A DNA stretch of 64,000 nt from Rhizobium terricola. GTDB taxonomy: Bacteria; Pseudomonadota; Alphaproteobacteria; Rhizobiales; Rhizobiaceae. The stretch spans positions 124,001-188,000 of the forward strand of contig NZ_JABBGK010000004.1 in NCBI RefSeq assembly GCF_012927355.1. The letters run 5' to 3'. A program made the position numbers and the translations under genes. The notes below the pieces were generated by a model, which saw only the letters and a program-made list of their open reading frames with translations, did not search any database and was not told the DNA's origin. Positions 62,154 to 64,000 of this stretch are shown piece after piece; positions within the stretch are counted from its first letter, which is position 1, and the number at the start of each line of letters is the position of its first letter.

Positions 62154-63683
62154 TCAAGTCACGGCGCCGACCTGCCACGGCACGAATTCGTTGTCGCCAT
62201 ATTCGAATTCCTCGCTCCGCGTCTTCTTTCCGGACGCCACCGCTATCACCTCCTCGAAGATCCGTTCGCCCGCCGCCTCGATCGTGTCCTCGCCCGAGAC
62301 GATGTCGCCGCAGTTGAGGTCCATGTCTTCCTGCATGTGGCGGTACATTTCGGAATTCGTGGCGATCTTGATGCACGGCGCCGGCTTGAATCCCGAGACC
62401 GAGCCGCGACCGGTGGTGAAACAGATGACGTTGCAGCCGCCGGCCACCTGGCCGGTGACGGCGACCGGGTCGTATCCGGGCGTATCCATGAACACGAAGC
62501 CGGGTTCGGTAATCATTTCAGCATATTCGTAGACGGCCGAAAGCGGCATCGATCCGCCCTTGGCGACGGCGCCCAAGGATTTTTCGAGAATGGTGGTGAG
62601 CCCGCCGAGCTTGTTGCCGAAGGACGGGTTGTTGTTGAGTTCGTCGCCGTTGCGGGCGGTATACTGGCGCCACCACTCGATGCGATCGAGCAGCTTGCGC
62701 GCGACATCCGCATTGACCGCACGCCGTGTCAGCAGGTGTTCCGCCCCATAGATCTCCGGCGTTTCGGCCAGCACCGTCGTCGCACCGTTACGAACCAGCA
62801 TGTCGGAAGCGAAGCCAAGCGCCGGATTGGCCGAAATTCCGGAATATCCGTCGGACCCGCCGCATTCGAGCGCGAGCTTGATGCCGGAAAGCGGCTGTGG
62901 CGTGCGCCCGACCGAATTGACGATCGGCAGCATTTCGTTGATCGCCTCGCAGGCGGCCTCGATGGTCTTGCGCGTGCCGCCCGTCTGCTGGATCGTCATC
63001 GTCCGCAGAAGCGTGCCTTCGGCCAGCTTGTAGTGTTCCAGGATCGGCGCGATCTGGTTGGTCTCGCAGCCGAGGCCGATCATCAGGATGCCGCCGAAAT
63101 TCGGATGACGGGCATAGCCCTGGATGGTCCGGGTGAGGATCCTATAACCCTCGGACTTGGTGTTGATCGCGCAGCCGCTGCCATGGGTCAGCGCCACGAC
63201 GCCGTCGACATTGGGGAAGCCATCGAGCCCGTGATGCCGGTTGAAATGCTCCGCCACATAGCGCGAGACGGTGGCGGAACAGTTCACCGACGAGATGATG
63301 CCGATATAGTTGCGGGTCCCGACGCCGCCCGGTCCGCGGTCGAAACCCATGAAGGTGCGCCGCTCGGCTTCGGGTAGAAGAGCGGGGCCTGCCACGCCGC
63401 CGAAATCGTAGTCGTGATGGGCGTCGATCATGTCCAGATTGTGCAGGTGGACATGGTCGCCCGCCTCGATGGGTGCGGAGGCGACCCCGATCACCTGGCC
63501 GAACTTCAGCACTTCCTGGCCCTTCGGGATCGCATGCAGCGCGATCTTGTGTCCGCGGCCGATCTGGCTTCTTGCGACAAGGCCTTCCGGTCCGGCTGCC
63601 GCGCCGGCCGGAATGACCTTGCGGGCCACACCGACATCGTCGGCAGCATTGAGAATCATGATCGGCGAAACGGCATCGGACAT
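62154..63683 (-). CDS. UxaA/GarD family dehydratase (altronate/galactarate dehydratase type)
   Basis: This 509-residue sugar-acid dehydratase has an N-terminal SAF-like domain (about 5-80), then the GarD/UxaA catalytic domain with RNYIGIISSVNCSATV, THGSGC, ECGGSDGYSGI and CFTTGRGS segments. The ATG at 63683 has GGGAGG 8 nt upstream and opens MSDAVSPIMIL; an in-frame ATG at 63719 is less well placed. The combination of both domains in one chain is usual for this family. The SMP-30 lactonase gene ends 80 bp upstream on the same strand, supporting an aldonate/aldarate pathway. The exact sugar acid is not determined. Confidence 0.88.
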   Translation of the reverse strand: MSDAVSPIMILNAADDVGVARKVIPAGAAAGPEGLVARSQIGRGHKIALHAIPKGQEVLKFGQVIGVASAPIEAGDHVHLHNLDMIDAHHDYDFGGVAGPALLPEAERRTFMGFDRGPGGVGTRNYIGIISSVNCSATVSRYVAEHFNRHHGLDGFPNVDGVVALTHGSGCAINTKSEGYRILTRTIQGYARHPNFGGILMIGLGCETNQIAPILEHYKLAEGTLLRTMTIQQTGGTRKTIEAACEAINEMLPIVNSVGRTPQPLSGIKLALECGGSDGYSGISANPALGFASDMLVRNGATTVLAETPEIYGAEHLLTRRAVNADVARKLLDRIEWWRQYTARNGDELNNNPSFGNKLGGLTTILEKSLGAVAKGGSMPLSAVYEYAEMITEPGFVFMDTPGYDPVAVTGQVAGGCNVICFTTGRGSVSGFKPAPCIKIATNSEMYRHMQEDMDLNCGDIVSGEDTIEAAGERIFEEVIAVASGKKTRSEEFEYGDNEFVPWQVGAVT

Positions 63684-63763
63684 CGCCGGGCCTCCCTGAA
63701 ATTCGAGAAATGAAGACATCGTAGCGCGATCCGTCGCGGTGTCATGCTTTACGGATGCTGGCC

Positions 63764-64000
63764 TTACGGATACTGGGCACCGGTCGCGGTCGTGTAGACG
63801 GCATAGAGCGACCGCGTCGCCGTGATGAAGAGGCGATTGCGCCGCGGCCCGCCGAAGGTCAGGTTGGCAACCGTCTGCGGCACGAGGATCTTGCCGAGCA
63901 ACGTACCGTCGGATGCGAAGCAATGCACGCCGTCGCCGGCCGAGGTCCAGACATTGCCGGCGATATCGACGCGAAAACCGTCCGGAATGCCGTTGTCCAG
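63764..64000 (-). CDS. SMP-30/gluconolactonase family protein (5' part outside window)
   Basis: The last 78 codons of an SMP-30/gluconolactonase/LRE-family beta-propeller are visible, with the typical NGIPDGFRVDIAGNVWTS and NLTFGGPRRNRLFIT segments near the C-terminus. Such enzymes open sugar-acid lactones. It is followed on the same strand by the dehydratase gene. The start lies beyond base 64000. Confidence 0.88.
   Translation of the reverse strand: MDNGIPDGFRVDIAGNVWTSAGDGVHCFASDGTLLGKILVPQTVANLTFGGPRRNRLFITATRSLYAVYTTATGAQYP

Noticed and set aside
1..64000. Search for CRISPR arrays, tRNA/rRNA genes, transposases, integrases and phage genes
   Set aside because: No repeat-spacer pattern, tRNA-like cloverleaf, rRNA sequence, or mobile-element protein was recognised by reading both strands; short degenerate remnants cannot be excluded by eye.

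Overview
The window is about 64 kb of GC-rich DNA with tightly packed, mostly co-directional operons. Gene content points to an alphaproteobacterium of the Rhizobiales, most likely a Rhizobiaceae relative: a nor cluster with nnrU, a rhizobial-type intergenic repeat, many ABC uptake systems, and a che operon with two receptors. The genus cannot be fixed from this window. I saw no rRNA, tRNA, CRISPR array, prophage or insertion sequence.

Region 1 (1-9861) is for low-oxygen respiration. It holds norQ (cut by the window edge), norB, norC, norF and norE on the minus strand. A small membrane protein, a hemerythrin-like protein and nnrU are divergent from them. Next come ubiX and ubiD (minus), then ubiT-ubiU-ubiV (plus), the oxygen-independent ubiquinone hydroxylation genes. 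Three TTG-N8-CAA sites of the FNR/NnrR type lie upstream of norC, between norE and the small gene, and between ubiD and ubiT. They suggest that nitric oxide reduction and anaerobic quinone synthesis are induced together.

Region 2 (10092-18992) is a plus-strand operon: an RpiR regulator, a complete peptide-type ABC importer, an M81/MlrC metallopeptidase and a DadA-like FAD oxidoreductase. It ends in a strong terminator. An ABC-F ATPase follows on the minus strand (19087-20709).

Region 3 (20710-36318) is the most interesting part. A polyamine-type ABC importer runs on the plus strand. A minus-strand operon encodes a class I glutamine amidotransferase, a PAS protein without a kinase domain, and a PAS-AAA+ sigma-54 activator with GAFTGA. 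A divergent plus-strand operon encodes a cytochrome P450 fused to a CysJ/CPR-type diflavin reductase, two glutamine synthetase-like ligases and an aldehyde dehydrogenase. Three near-consensus sigma-54 promoters (28933 plus, 28582 minus, 20971 plus) and a shared palindromic upstream motif tie the parts together. The gene set resembles the gamma-glutamylation (Puu) route of amine catabolism, with the P450 fusion where the FAD amine oxidase would be.

Region 4 (36439-48500) has an FAD/GcvT-type N-methyl amine dehydrogenase, a choline-kinase-like phosphotransferase and a DeoR regulator. Convergent with it is a minus-strand operon of a third glutamine synthetase-like ligase, a second polyamine-type ABC importer and an iron-dependent alcohol dehydrogenase. 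A divergent LuxR-type regulator shares a perfect palindrome with that operon. Regions 3 and 4 together look like an amine-utilisation island.

Region 5 (48520-62092) is chemotaxis: a ParA-like ATPase, then a minus-strand operon STAS-cheY-cheA-cheW-mcp-mcp-cheW-cheR-cheB. The two receptor genes share a nearly identical 939-bp 3' segment. On the plus strand are a large soluble protein with a degenerate receptor-like signalling tip and a REC-HD-GYP phosphodiesterase. The window closes with a UxaA/GarD-family dehydratase and the end of an SMP-30 lactonase (sugar-acid catabolism).
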